Shown here: positions 50,206 through 61,775 of the stretch, piece by piece
Position numbering within the stretch: the stretch's first letter is position 1
Layout of the letters: every line of letters starts with the position of its first letter
From: Flaccisagitta enflata
Lineage: Eukaryota > Chaetognatha > Sagittoidea > Aphragmophora
Direction: 5' to 3'
Assembly (NCBI GenBank): GCA_965153355.1
Contig: OZ231128.1
Span: forward strand, 45,074,001 to 45,138,000
Length of the DNA stretch: 64,000 nt
The notes under the pieces: generated by a model
Databases searched by the model: none
The model's input: only the letters and a program-made list of their open reading frames with translations
What the model was told of the DNA's origin: nothing
Made by a program: the position numbers and the translations under genes

Positions 50206-50416
50206 TTTGACCTCTCGAGAGGTCAGATCGGGGTTGTTTTTGACCTTTGACCCCAATTTTGACCCACTTAGAATGATAAATACAAAAAAGAAGACTACTT
50301 TCTTATGCTACTTTTTTGAGAGGAATCCAAATCTGCAATCAGAATTTAATTTTGACCACTTTGAAATTTTGACCCCTTTTGGGGGATCATACTTGACCCC
50401 CTGACCTTTGACCCCC
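50206..50416. promoter_or_regulatory. Cluster of TGACC(T) half-sites, DR1- and ER6-like
   Basis: A perfect 18 bp palindrome TGACCTCTCGAGAGGTCA (50208-50225) gives two everted half-sites. Two TGACCTTTGACCCC motifs (50241-50254, 50402-50415) match the direct-repeat-1 arrangement bound by HNF4/RXR-type nuclear receptors. Extra TTTGACC copies lie near 50257, 50351 and 50368. It is 0.7 kb upstream of the receptor ORF. It could equally be a simple TTTGACCC-rich repeat. Confidence 0.35.
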
Positions 50417-51088
50417 TTGGTCTTACACTTCCCGAATATTTTTTGTGATGATATACACATGAAATTGAAGCTTAGGAACAGTACTTGAGATTGATACAAC
50501 GGAGCAATGCCAAATTTGAAAAATACTCCCATAATCAGGGAGCTAATTAAGAGGACACATCGTTTAAGACAGACGCACTGACAAGGAAAATGGCTCTGGG
50601 GCACGGACACACATCCATTTTCTTTGAAACAATTTTTCTCATCGGTGCACTGCAACGAAATACACACAACAAATATGAAAAAAATTCATCAGTTTGCTCA
50701 AGAGCTTATCCTTATTTTTCTGTTTCAGATTCGACAAGAAAAGCTGCTCTGCGTGGCAAAGGAAAAGGGAAATAACCCAGGAAAAAAAAACCTTCACAAA
50801 GATGCAAAATCTTTCTTTTACTCAACCACCCCTCTTCAAATATTAGCCCGCCTCCTCAAGATGTTACATCTTGTTTCATCGTTTGGAACAAATTTTTGAA
50901 AAGGAACAAAATGGAACCAGAAGCTTGTGAAGAAATGCGTTGAAGACGCATCAGATGCTGAGCGTCATATTTGGATTTATCTAGGAGACAAGGATATTTT
51001 TTTTCGTTCTGGCTATTCGGTGAATGAAAAAAAATTGAGAAAAAACCCTGCAACCAAACCTCAATCCCACTCATTCATCCTCTTTGAG
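50417..51088. other. Upstream region of the receptor exon
   Basis: Contains a strong-looking acceptor (TTATTTTTCTGTTTCAG, ending 50728), but the frame of the receptor ORF is closed by TGA at 50897-50899, so that acceptor cannot lead directly into it. A weaker pyrimidine-rich acceptor ends at GAG 51086-51088, directly before the ATG. No TATA box or signal-peptide exon was found. Confidence 0.4.
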
Positions 51089-52424
51089 ATGGAAGGAGAC
51101 ACGAAAGAGGGCGTATTAGCATCGGCCTCTTCCTCCTCCTCCCATCCTTCCTCATCATCTCGCTCATCCTCCTCCTCTACTCTGGTGGCCTCCTCCTTAT
51201 CACGTTTCCACCCTCACTCCTCCGCGTCATCTTTTCCTCTCCACTCTGCCTCCTCCCTCGCGGGACTCGGCGCCTCAAAGGCAGCCGCGGCGACGACGAC
51301 GATCACGAAGCGGCGTCGTCCTTCCATGAGCGAACGCTTGATTAAACAAAGTTTTCTCGGACTCTCGTCATCCTCGGACGCTGCCATTCTCGCTCGCGCG
51401 GATTTGAATCAGGCGCTGAACGAGCAACGAAGGAAAAAACGCAAATTACGGCGTCTCCTACGTCGGTCGCGTCGTATGCGGAGTAACGCGGCGTCGTCAT
51501 CGTCGGAGCTGCCTGCAGCTGGCTACGACGATAGTGTTTTGAACGAGAAAAACTCTAAAGAAGCCTTAGTAGCTGACTCTTCTTCTTCCTCCTCCTCATC
51601 CCTCTCTTCCTCCCAACGCCGGAATAAACTATCTTCTACATCGTCGTCGAAAAAGAAATTGCGCAGCTTTCACGCTCTGCCTCTGCGCTCTAGAAAACTA
51701 ACGCCGATTCGCGTGCCCTCGGTAGCTTCCGAGTTTGACTTGTTGTCGTCGGAAACTTTGAACCCACACGACCGGATGGCGTCGGATGCCGCCGTCGATG
51801 ACGACCACGTCGATCACGTGGGACGTAGTTATTGGAGACGTATGGGTAGTAGTAGTAGTGATGATGGTCATCCCAACGACGGTGACCATGTAGTAGACAA
51901 ATCTGGCGCGGAAACGACGAAGGCCAAGCATCTGAGCCATCGAAGGACGATAGACGCGACAGAAGCGGAAGACGATGACGTTCTATCGTCGCAAACGAGA
52001 CTAGGCGTTGGTAGTGAAAGAGAGAAACTCGAGGAAACTGCGCGGGATGACTCTTCTTCTGCTTCGCAGCAGCGCCATCATCATCGCACAAATAGCGAAG
52101 GTAATCCTCCGCATCGACAGCATCAAAGTAACCATCATAATCTCCACAATCATCACCACCAGCATCATCGGCATCACCAAAGAACTTCGTCGCCGTTGTC
52201 CCGGAACGTGGACGACAGTCACACCCATCGTGAAAATGATCAACAGCATCAGCGGGCGCGACAACGTTCGCCGCAGCCATCACCATCGTCATCAGCAAAA
52301 GGCGAACCGCTGAAGCCTCAAAGACTCGTTCAGGATTATCAACAGGCTGAAGAGAAAAAACCGTTATATCGTTGCAAATGCGAACCCCCGAACGGGTGTC
52401 CTGTCTCAAAGACGTCGTCAGAAG
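51089..52424 (+). CDS. TGF-beta family type I receptor, exon with long N-terminus and start of ectodomain
   Basis: Open from 50900. The first in-frame ATG at 51089 gives 445 codons plus one base before a donor (GAAG|GTAATC). Residues 1-420 are low complexity: Ser runs, KRRRPSMSERLIKQ, a basic segment (RRKKRKLRRLLRRSRR) and a His-rich block (HNHHHQHHRHHQ). From about residue 427 the sequence YRCKCEPPNGCPVS begins the cysteine-rich ligand-binding fold completed in the next exon. Family ectodomains usually follow a ~20-residue signal peptide directly, and no signal peptide is visible here. The long N-terminus may therefore be a real lineage-specific extension, or the true 5' part may be spliced in at an acceptor inside this ORF. 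The antisense 239-codon ORF is a shadow of His/Asp-rich codons. Confidence 0.7.
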
Positions 52425-52733
52425 GTAATCGAAACACTGTTAGGGAATCTGCAGTTGTGAATTGTGCATGTGCGTATGTAGGTGGCTTTTGTTTAGGGAA
52501 TGGCCTAACCACTTAACTAGCATTATGGCTTGATTCGGTTTTGCAAAATTGACTCTTGAAATCTTGGGTTTGTTCGCGGATTGTTTGAGCGTTTTAAGGA
52601 TTTTCCCCTTAAGTGTTTAGACCTCTAATCAGCGTCATTTGTACCTTACCTCGATCGGCATCTACTTTTTATCCCCTTGATAATGTTGTGCTTGGTGCTA
52701 AATTTTTCCTTCTCCACCTTCTTTTTTTTTAAG
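52425..52733 (+). other. Receptor intron 1 (309 bp, phase 1)
   Basis: GTAATC donor and a TCTTTTTTTTTAAG acceptor. One base before and two bases after complete a Val codon. Confidence 0.75.
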
Positions 52734-52946
52734 TGGGCTTTTGTTACACGGACGTGGGTTGTTTCGCCGCGGTGACGTTAGACGACTCTGGTTACGACCA
52801 TCTGGAGAAAGGATGTTTGAGCACCGAAGATCAACGATATATGAACTGCAAAACTGCCGGCAAGGATATCATGTCCATACAGTGTTGCAATTCGGAAGTT
52901 TGCAATGTTGATATCAGCCCTACCTACGCTCCCTCGTCCTACAATT
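52734..52946 (+). CDS. TGF-beta family type I receptor, ectodomain exon
   Basis: 213 bp in the same frame as the preceding exon. It encodes GFCYTDVGCFA, GYDHLEKGCLS, MNCKT and QCCNSEVCNVD. The spacing C-x5-C, C, C, CC-x4-CN is the hallmark of the three-finger extracellular domain of type I and type II TGF-beta/BMP/activin receptors, where CCxxxxCN closes the fold. It ends YN plus one base at donor GTAAGT (52947). With the previous exon it supplies the complete ligand-binding domain, which sits outside the cell and contacts BMP/activin-class ligands. Confidence 0.88.
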
Positions 52947-53223
52947 GTAAGTTGAAACGGCTTTTGTATGACCCTTTCTATCTCTTTCACGTATCTGTTA
53001 TCTCGCTCTCATCTTGTTGTAGATGTGTTTGCGCTGTTTTTATCTCGAGAGATGTTATCACTTATTTAGACCCGGCAAAGGAAGACCGAATGAGAGAAAA
53101 ATTATGGTCTCAGTGATCGACGAATAGAATCGTCAGTTTATCTTGATCTACATCTCCATCTTTTATTCTCGCCTTGATCGTGCTTCTTTCTCTCTCGGTT
53201 TTTCCTCTGCAAACGCCGGTCTT

Positions 53224-53254
<31 letters not shown>

Positions 53255-54384
53255 GCCTAGGGTGCTCAGGAATTGCATCATCGCTTATCTCGTACCTTTT
53301 TCCGCCTAGTTCCACTCTGATCTGTTTCTACCTATGTTCATGTATATTTTTCTTCTCCTTTATACTTTAAAATTGTCATTCTGCCTTTGCTTGGGTCACT
53401 CCTTTCTGTCTGTCATTTCGCCTTTCTGCCTGTCACTTTGCCTTTCTGCCTGTCATGCATTTTCCCGCCTGTCGTTCTGCTTGTCATTTTGTTTCTTGCA
53501 TTTTTGTCTTCTTGCCACTTTTTGTCACTTTTTGTCTGTCATTTTTCTTTCCTTTTGCCTTCTGCTTATCTCCAACCTTATCCCGCTTTACTTCTCTTTG
53601 GTCTTCCGTCCACCCTAATTGTTATTTTCATATTCCTTAAAACTCTTGTAGTTCTCCTCTTCCTCCTTTCACTCTATCCATCATTCTGTCGTTCCCTCTA
53701 TCATTGTCTTTTTGTCTGTCATTCAGTCTTTTTAACTGTTATTCTCTCTGTCTATTTTGTGTAATTTGGCCTCTTGTCATTTTGCCTACCACTTTAATTT
53801 TCGGTCTGTCACTTTGCCGGTCTGCCTGTCATTTCTCTGGCTGTCATTTGACCTTTCTGCATGTTATCTTGCCTATCTGCATGTCATTTTGCCTTCCTCT
53901 GTCTTTTTGCCTTCCTCTGTCTTTTTGTCTTTCTGTCTGTTTTGTCTTTCTGCCTTGCATTTTGTCTTTTTCCCCCAAGTTCTTTTTCCTTTTGTCATTT
54001 TGCCTTTTTGTAGTTTTGCCTTTCCATCCAGTGTTTTGCGTTATTGTTTAGCGTTCCGCCTTTATCTCACTTTCTGCTTTTCAATCGATCAATCTGCTTA
54101 TGTCTATCAAACTGTGTTCAGTGTGTTATTCCGTGTCTATCATGCTGTCTGTCAAACTATCATGCTGTCTGTCAAACTATTATGCTGTCTGTCGAACTAT
54201 TATGCTGTCTGTCGAACTATCATGCTGTCTGTCAAACTATCATGCCGTCTGTCAAACTATCATGCTGTCTGTCAAACTATCATGCTGTCTTTTAATTGCC
54301 TCCTGATATATGACTTATTCTCTCTCCCTTTCTGCTCCCCTCTCTCCCTCTCCCTCTCCCTCCCCTCCCCGTGTCTTTCTCCAG
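52947..54384 (+). other. Receptor intron 2 (1438 bp, phase 1)
   Basis: Pyrimidine-rich throughout, with CTGTC motifs and a 20 bp tandem array at 54139-54290. Donor GTAAGT, acceptor TTTCTCCAG. The long ORFs on the plus strand (FCLSVCLS, MLSVKLSC) are translations of this bias. Confidence 0.8.
54139..54290. repeat. 20 bp tandem repeat in receptor intron 2, ~8 copies
   Basis: Unit CATGCTGTCTGTCAAACTAT with T/C and A/G variants. Confidence 0.92.
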
Positions 54385-54671
54385 CTTTAGACGGACCATC
54401 TACGTTACAGCCTTCCTACAGCGGGTTCCATCTTGCCATGGCTGTTCTGACGCCGTTTTGTTTGATGATGGTCATCCTCGCTGCTTTTTGCATGTTTTAT
54501 CGTTTGAAGCGCAAACGACATCATTTGGGTCTGGGTCATCGCGGCGTCCACGGCTCCATGTCGGATCACACGCAGTTTCGTCATGGTTCCGCGCTCGGTG
54601 GCGACGTCTCTGAGAAGAACGGCTCTTACGATCCGCTTCACACCCAACCTATCGGGGACTCCACTTTAAAT
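54385..54671 (+). CDS. TGF-beta family type I receptor, transmembrane/juxtamembrane exon
   Basis: 287 bp: two bases complete a Ser codon, then 95 codons ending exactly at a codon boundary before donor GTAAGT (54672). It encodes a short linker, one membrane span (LAMAVLTPFCLMMVILAAFC, about residues 533-555 counted from the ATG at 51089), a basic stop-transfer (RLKRKRHH), and a cytoplasmic stretch ending IGDSTLN. GDSTL directly before the GS box is typical of the ALK1/ALK2 (ACVRL1/ACVR1, Saxophone) class rather than ALK4/5 or BMPR1A/B; that assignment is inference. The Ser/Gly GS box and the kinase domain should be in later exons, none of which I can find up to 64000. The receptor therefore continues beyond the window. 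Confidence 0.85.
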
Positions 54672-54763
54672 GTAAGTGTCGTCGAAGACCCGTCTTGCGT
54701 CAGTTTTATCTGCATTATTATTACGTATTTGCTTGCTCATTCACCCGGAGCATGTAACGTTTT

Positions 54764-54783
54764 CCTGGGGGGGGGGGGGGGGC
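54764..54783. repeat. G homopolymer run
   Basis: About 19 consecutive G, shortly after the last receptor exon seen. A likely error-prone site in reads. Confidence 0.9.
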
Positions 54784-54959
54784 TTTGAGCACGTTAATGA
54801 GTTCAATCAATACTTACATCTTTTCCCGAAGGTGTGATAACTATTTTTACTAACGCTATTTATCCGATACATGATTGACCCAGATAAAACTTGATAAGCC
54901 CAAAACTGTCTTTCTTTATCCCTTTCCTTTCCTTTCCGCAAGATATAGGCCCTTACATA

Positions 54960-55561
54960 CAGTGGGGTTCGTGGAATAACAGCCTAAACTGGAGGAAGGT
55001 ATTTAAGTGTCTTAATTTTATTTGACAAACTTGATATTTTAGATATAAGTTGTTCACTCGATGCTTTTTTCCCTGAGTTTTTCGGTTGCTATGGAAACCA
55101 AAATTATTTTTTCAAACATTTATAACCACTAAAATATCAATATTTTGAGAAATATTGTCAGGGAACATTGCTCAAAATTAAATTTGCTACAACTTTCCCA
55201 CAGTATGTTCTGTAAGAATATTGCTAGTTTGGCCGTTGCTAAGGGGCATCACACCTAGCAACCGCTAAATGATGCTCCCTAGCAACGGCTAAACGAGCAA
55301 TATTCTTACAGGACATACTGTGGGAAAGTTGTAGCAAATTTAATTCTGAGCAATGTTCTCTAATGATATTTGTCAAAATATTGATATTCTAGTTGTTATA
55401 AATGTTCAAAAAAAGAATTTTGGATTCCATAGCAACCGAAAAATTCAGGGACAAAAGCATCGAGTAAACAACTTATATTTCAAATATCAAGTTTGTTAAA
55501 TGAAATTAAGACACTTAAATACCTTCCTCCAGTTTAGGCTTTTATTCCACGAACCCCACTG
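54960..55561. mobile_element. Tc1/mariner-like near-perfect foldback, 602 bp
   Basis: TA at 54958-54959 and 55562-55563. Both ends CAGTGGGGTTCGTGGAATAA (one end with AA inserted). Arms of about 290 bp are nearly complementary throughout and meet around CACCTAGCAACCGCTAAATG. Internal blocks (TTTGCTACAACTTTCCCACA, CAGTATGTTCTGTAAGAAT) are shared with the elements at 16843-17395 and 35859-36411, although the outer ends differ. Confidence 0.9.
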
Positions 55562-56165
55562 TAAGCAGTTTTTCTATCTGGCTGACGAAACATTCTCTCC
55601 TGTTCAATCCTTGGTATTTTTTCCCGTCTTCTTCTTCGACCTTTTCTATCACTATTCCGAAATTCGTTGAAGTGGTCCAGACCCCCACTGCAGTAGAATT
55701 CGGCATGAATTACCAGTGCTGAGATTAGGCAAGCTAATGACTTCTACGAATAGATGCCGACAACATGAAGACAGATGGACAAAACCGCACTTGATGAAGG
55801 GGGGGGGGCAATTTGGGACAAAATTGACTTCATAGAAATTTTACTTAATGGAAATAAACCATGGTTATGGGGTCAAACTATGACCCTTGGTAAGGGGCTG
55901 TTGCACTGCAAAATTCAGGCAAAATTCAGCAGCACCACCCCTTTGATTATAGGACTCTCTGGTTTGAATTTCTGAATGGTGCCGCAAACCTTGCTGTAAC
56001 TAAGAGAAAAAACATTGGTGTGAGAACTTCTATCATCGTAAAATATGACAGACCCTCCCCACCTTCACCCCTTTCTGTCCTAAATCACACTTTTCCTTTG
56101 GATGCTGAATAGGGAGAGGCATGAAATCGTGTTTCTTGTTTTGTGAGAAAGCTTTTTTCAATTTC
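55562..56165. other. Intron/intergenic DNA, nothing recognised
   Basis: G-run at about 55799-55808. No supported exon. Confidence 0.45.
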
Positions 56166-56170
56166 AACGT

Positions 56171-56960
<790 letters not shown>

Positions 56961-56962
56961 AT

Positions 56963-57066
56963 CTTTCTCAACTCGATCACCACGGACCGACGGACGGACC
57001 GACGGACCGACGGACCGACGGACGGACAAAGCCTCTTATAGAGATGCGTGGACGCATCTAAAAAAT
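56963..57066 (+). mobile_element. Hairpin-ended short element, AT-stem variant
   Basis: TCAACTCGATCACCACGGAC, (GACGGACC)n, ACAAAGCCTCTTATAG, then a perfect hairpin at 57042-57059 whose stem is AGATGCG/CGCATCT with loop TGGA, then AAAAA. The stem differs from other copies on both sides. Confidence 0.85.
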
Positions 57067-57600
57067 TTCAAAGAGACCCTCCTGTTCGGCATTATCGGTT
57101 AAAGGTGGTTCGACCCTCCTAAAACCTGTCGATCCCTTTCTAATTCTGGTGGGATCTATTTGTTTTCATTGAGATTCCACATGTGCGACTAAGGTCCACT
57201 TCCCCAGTGAAAAATCCTATTTTGAATATCATTTTTCAGCCCCTCTTTTTCTCAATTCCCCCTTTTGCCCATTGCGGCTTTTTGTACTATTTTTTTTCGG
57301 CCGCAAGTTGACGATAACGTGTCACACTGTCACAGTTGCGTGACCACGTTTCGCATTTTAGAAAAAAAATCGTTTTTGTCGTAAATTGTAACTGGAAAGG
57401 CCTTAATAATATTTAGATGCGAAAGGTCGATGCTTTGTTGCAGCAATGAAATTATTATAGATTGTAGTATTTACAAACATATTCTGGTTTAAAAACTATT
57501 TCCGCAGTGACCGAACATATTGACCATAACTTGGCCTTGTTTCTTTTTATTCATTCTCCTTCTTTCTCTCTTTTCTTTACCTTTTCCTTATTTTCTAGAT
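57067..57600. other. Intron/intergenic DNA, nothing recognised
   Basis: No supported feature. Confidence 0.4.
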
Positions 57601-57636
57601 GGACTTTCCCTCCGTCTGTCTTCTCTCTGTCTCAGT

Positions 57637-57787
<151 letters not shown>

Positions 57788-57931
57788 CTTCTGTCTTTAT
57801 TTTTTGGCGCTCCTACACATGCTCTTCACTTTGCCTTAGTTTTCTCGTACAATTTTGTAGCCCTGAATTAAGTCTCCCTTCTTCGAGCTATAGTTTCCAG
57901 ATGTGCTACATCTGCGTTCCCGCTGTTTTCA

Positions 57932-58037
<106 letters not shown>

Positions 58038-58326
58038 AAGCAACTCAAACTCCGATCGATTTTTTTTTCATACGTTTTCGACAGTGCAGGGGGCACCAAG
58101 GGTGTGGGGGTGTTGATTTCAGGTCGCCGTACCCCTCCATACCTTTGGAAGTAATGGGATATGTTGTCCATACCGCCAACTCATGAGCAATCAAGAGTAG
58201 ATTCTACCGTTGAACGTCATACTTGAGGTCTCGATAGCTTCATCTGAAGAGATATCAGCCCGTTGGTCAAAGTAGTTGGTGTATGACGCAGCATGTAAAT
58301 ATTCGTCGTGAAGTAGATCTGGCTTT

Positions 58327-58402
58327 TTAGATGCGTCCGTCAGGAACGCATCTCTTTAAGAGGGTCTGTCTGTCCGTCCGTCCGTCCGTATGTCCGTCCG
58401 TT
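58327..58402 (-). mobile_element. Hairpin-ended short element, AT-stem variant, 3' part
   Basis: Hairpin at 58329-58353 (AGATGCGT paired with ACGCATCT around CCGTCAGGA), then CTCTTTAAGAGGGTCTGTCT and (GTCC)n. Second member of the AGATGCG stem class. Confidence 0.75.
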
Positions 58403-59015
58403 ACGCAAGCGCAAAAACCGCGTTTCTAGACTGTATTTAGCCACGGTGAGATCCTATACTGAAACAAATGATCAACCAACATGATTTGAGAGCCTCCTTA
58501 ACTACTCAGTCGTTTCACCCGTCTGTTCGTCCATCTGTCACTCCATATACATGTACGTCACATGATCAATACTCGCAGAGACACAGTCCGGACGCATCGT
58601 TGCCCGGTCGGGCTTGTTCGTTTTTGTACAATGTAGTTCTGAAGCCCCTGAACACGAATCATCATCAAGCAGCAACATTTAGGTAGCCGCTTTAAGCCGA
58701 TTCCTGTTTTTCTAGCTGAAAAGGCGGGATTTGAAAATCTTCACTTTCTCTGTCTACTTATTGCGTTTCAAATCATCACCGGAGTTGAAGGGGGCGGCAA
58801 AAGGTTGAGGAACAAACAAGGCGTCGTTTGTTTCCTCGATTCGCTTTTCAAGCACGTTTTTGTCGAATTAAGTCTGAAGCAAACCGTGCTTGTTGGCTCG
58901 CACGTGCTTTCTACTTTTTTCTGGCAATTGCACGCCAACGTTGTCGCTTTGTATTCTTTTCTTTTTTGTCCGCGACGGAATATCATTCCGACGCGGACTA
59001 TAATTCAAGGCGGGT
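58403..59015. other. Intron/intergenic DNA, nothing recognised
   Basis: Several ORFs of 70-130 codons overlap but none shows a known domain or splice-consistent structure. Confidence 0.4.
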
Positions 59016-59019
59016 GGGT

Positions 59020-59053
59020 GTCGTCGTCGTCGTCGTCGTTGTCGTCGTCGTTG
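59020..59053. repeat. (GTC)n trinucleotide repeat
   Basis: GTCGTCGTC with two TTG interruptions, directly before the satellite. Confidence 0.92.
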
Positions 59054-59066
59054 TAACGGATTTTAA

Positions 59067-60490
59067 AAAATGGATAACTTTTTTATGCTTTGACCGATTT
59101 GGTTCATATTTGGTGGGAAGTTGTGCTAGGGTAAGGCGCTTTACATCCTATCCGATTTTTGTGATCCGACCAACCCAACCGGCCCAACCAGCCTACCGGC
59201 CTAAAAGTGAAAAACGTGCATAACTTTGGCATTTTTCAACCGATTTGGCTGAAATTTGGTATGGAGTCTCTAAATGGAAGGCCTCAACATATGTATATGA
59301 TTTATATGCATTTGAGCATGCTAACCGGCCAAACTGACCTACCACAACCAGCCAACGGCCTAAAAGTGAAAAACTTGCGTAACTTTGTCATTTTTCAACT
59401 GATTTGGTTGAAACTTGGTATGGAGTCTCTAAATGGAAGGACTCAGCATATGCAAACTATTTATCCTGTTAAACCAGCCTACCACCAACCAGCCTACCAG
59501 CCTAAAAGTGAAAATGCATAACTTTGGTATTTTTCAACCGATTTGGTTGAAATTTGGTATGGATCTCTAAATGGAAGGCCTCAACATATGTATATGATTT
59601 ATATGCATTTGAGCATGCTAACCGCCAAACGACTACCACCCAACCAGCCAACCGCCTAAAAGTGAAAACTTGCGTAACTTTGGCATTTTTTAATTTGGTT
59701 GAAACTTGGTATGGGGTCTCTAAATGGAAGAACTCAACATATGCACTATTTATCCTGTCAAACCAGCCTACCACCCAACCAGCCTACCAGCCTAAAAGTG
59801 AAAAACGTGCATAACTTTGGCATTTTTCAACCGATTTGGTTGAAATTTGATATGGAGTCTCTAAATGGAAGGACTCAACATGTGTATGTGATCTATATGC
59901 ATTTGAGCATGCTAACCGCCAAACCGACCTACCACCAAACCAGCCAACCGGCCCAAAAGTGAAAAACTTGCTTAACTTTGTCATTTTTCAACTAATTTGG
60001 TTGAAACTTGGTATGGGGTCTCTAAATGGAAGAACTCAACATATGCGCACTATTTATCCTGTCAAACCAGCCTACCACCCAACCAGCCTACCAACCAAAA
60101 AGTGATAAATGTGCATACTTTGGCGTTTTTCAACCAATTTGTTGAAATTTGGTGGAGTCTCTAAATGGAAGGACTCAACACATGTATGTGATTTATTTAT
60201 GTTTGAGCATGCTAACTGCCAAACCAAACTACCACCCAAACCAGCTTACCAGCCTAAAGGTAAAAACTTACATAAATTGGACATTTTTCAACCAAATTGG
60301 TTGAAACTTGGTATGGAGTCTCTAAATGGAAGAACTCAACATACGCACACTATTTATCTAAACCAGCCTACCACCCAACCACCCTACTTGCCTAAAAGTG
60401 AAAAACGTGCATAACTTTGTCATTTCTCAACAGATTTGCATGAAACTTTGTATGGCGGCTCTAAATGTAAAGACTTATAGTTTTGGCGAA
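59067..60490. repeat. Two-subunit tandem satellite, ~300 bp higher-order unit, ~4.5 copies
   Basis: Alternating subunits. A (~155 bp) contains AACGTGCATAACTTTGGCAT and ATTTGAGCATGCTAACC. B (~145 bp) contains AACTTGCGTAACTTTG and CACTATTTATCCTG. Both share TTTCAACCGATTTGGTTGAA, GTCTCTAAATGGAAG, and end CCAACCAGCCTACC. Subunit starts lie near 59067, 59209, 59364, 59508, 59661, 59798, 59956, 60100, 60254 and 60397. Confidence 0.9.
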
Positions 60491-61125
60491 TTTACAGGGT
60501 TAGCAATCTTTTGGTCATAGCGATCTTACGGAATTGGTGATCTTTAACCCCCTTCCGTCGCGGACCCAGATACTGTTCAGATTTTTTAAGGATGTTGCCT
60601 GCCGCCCTCGTCCGTCCCAAAGAGACACTGGTACTCACTTCTCAGTCTATGTAAAGAGAATCAGTGGGGCTTTACGTATGCAGAAGTTAATGAAAGCAAA
60701 ATGGGGCAGGAAGTGTTTATCAGGGGAAAGAGGTTGAAGCCGTGCAAGAAGAGAGGGGGGGGGGCTGGTAAAGAAATACATAAGGGTGCACGTCGCACGA
60801 AATGGATAAAAAACAAACGGGAAGGAAGGAGTAGAGGTCACTCATATCCTGCAGTCGTTTACACCGTTTCCTCCCTGCCCTCCTCTTTATTATCATAAGA
60901 TCGAATATACGCTGCCCCGTTGTACACGGTACTCCGAATATGAGGGCAGATCTTCGTGGACTTAGGATGGAAATGGATCAAATTTGCTGCTTGAAATATT
61001 GAATTTTGAGTATCTCCAAGCTGTGTAGATGTGTACATGATACACTGCTCACACGGCGGTCACGATCGGGCATGAGTGTCCCTGAAACTACTAATGACAG
61101 TGTCTCCTGCTGATACGAATGCAAA
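60491..61125. other. Intron/intergenic DNA, nothing recognised
   Basis: G-run near 60755-60765. No supported gene. Confidence 0.4.
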
Positions 61126-61338
61126 ACAAGTGACGCGGGGTCACAATATCGTTGCGGACGGGTGGGCAGGGGCATCCAACCCTCATCCATTTTTCATGCC
61201 CCTTACGCATAAATCTAAACCATCTAAAACACTTATTTTCGCACTTTTCAATCCCTGGCCCCAGACCGATGGACCAACCAATGGACCGACGGACGGACAA
61301 AGTCTCTTATAGAGTTGCGTGTCCGCAACTAAAAAAAA
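61126..61338 (+). mobile_element. Hairpin-ended short element, full length ~210 bp, GGGGTCACAATATCG subtype
   Basis: GGGGTCACAATATCGTTGCG, GACGGGTGGGCAGGGGC, a middle segment with TTTTCGCACTTTTCAA, GGACCGACGGACGGACAAAG, TCTCTTATAG, and a perfect hairpin at 61313-61330 (AGTTGCG, TGTC, CGCAACT) plus a long A-run. Confidence 0.87.
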
Positions 61339-61392
61339 AGTTTGAACTCTTTTTGGCTCTCGTCGTCGTTCCTGTTGACTCTCGTCCGCCAG

Positions 61393-61394
<2 letters not shown>

Positions 61395-61479
<85 letters not shown>
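61395..61479. repeat. (GA)n microsatellite
   Basis: About 84 bp of GA. Confidence 0.97.
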
Positions 61480-61480
<1 letters not shown>

Positions 61481-61713
61481 CAGTCGCTTAAGTAAAAGGA
61501 ACTGGAAATATTCTAATATCCATAATAACGTTAAAGCCAATTAGGAGACGCGAGATGAAATTGAATTACTACTGCCTAAAGGGAGCAATGTGTATTCAGC
61601 TGAGTAAGCCTGGTATATTTAAGGTTCTCTCGCTCTTTTCAATCTATCAATGTAATTTGATTTTTATACTCTGCCGCCTTGCCCCTTCCCCCTTTTTAAG
61701 TGCGTCCTCAGAC

Positions 61714-61775
61714 ATCTACAAGAGGTCATTTCCGTCCGTCCGTCGGTTGGTCGGTCACGCAAAACGGCCGCTTCA
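61714..61775 (-). mobile_element. Possible hairpin-ended element fragment
   Basis: AAGAGGTCATTTCCGTCCGT, CGTCGGTTGGTCGGTCACGC resembles the body of the family without its ends. Confidence 0.35.

Noticed and set aside
50711-50728. Strong acceptor TTTTTCTGTTTCAG as the 5' border of the receptor exon
   Set aside because: The receptor frame has a TGA at 50897-50899, so an exon starting there could not read into the ectodomain without a further splice.
51690-52409. 239-codon minus-strand ORF opposite the receptor exon
   Set aside because: Asp/His-rich complement of the coding strand. The plus strand is supported by splice phase and cysteine motifs.
53143-54360. Hydrophobic Cys/Leu/Phe-rich ORFs (up to 343 codons) between receptor exons
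   Set aside because: Pyrimidine-rich intron sequence. Only the part from 54385 onward is a real exon.
59207-60414. Repeated ORFs ending QPKSEKRA
   Set aside because: Fall within the A/B satellite and occur in both strands with irregular frames.
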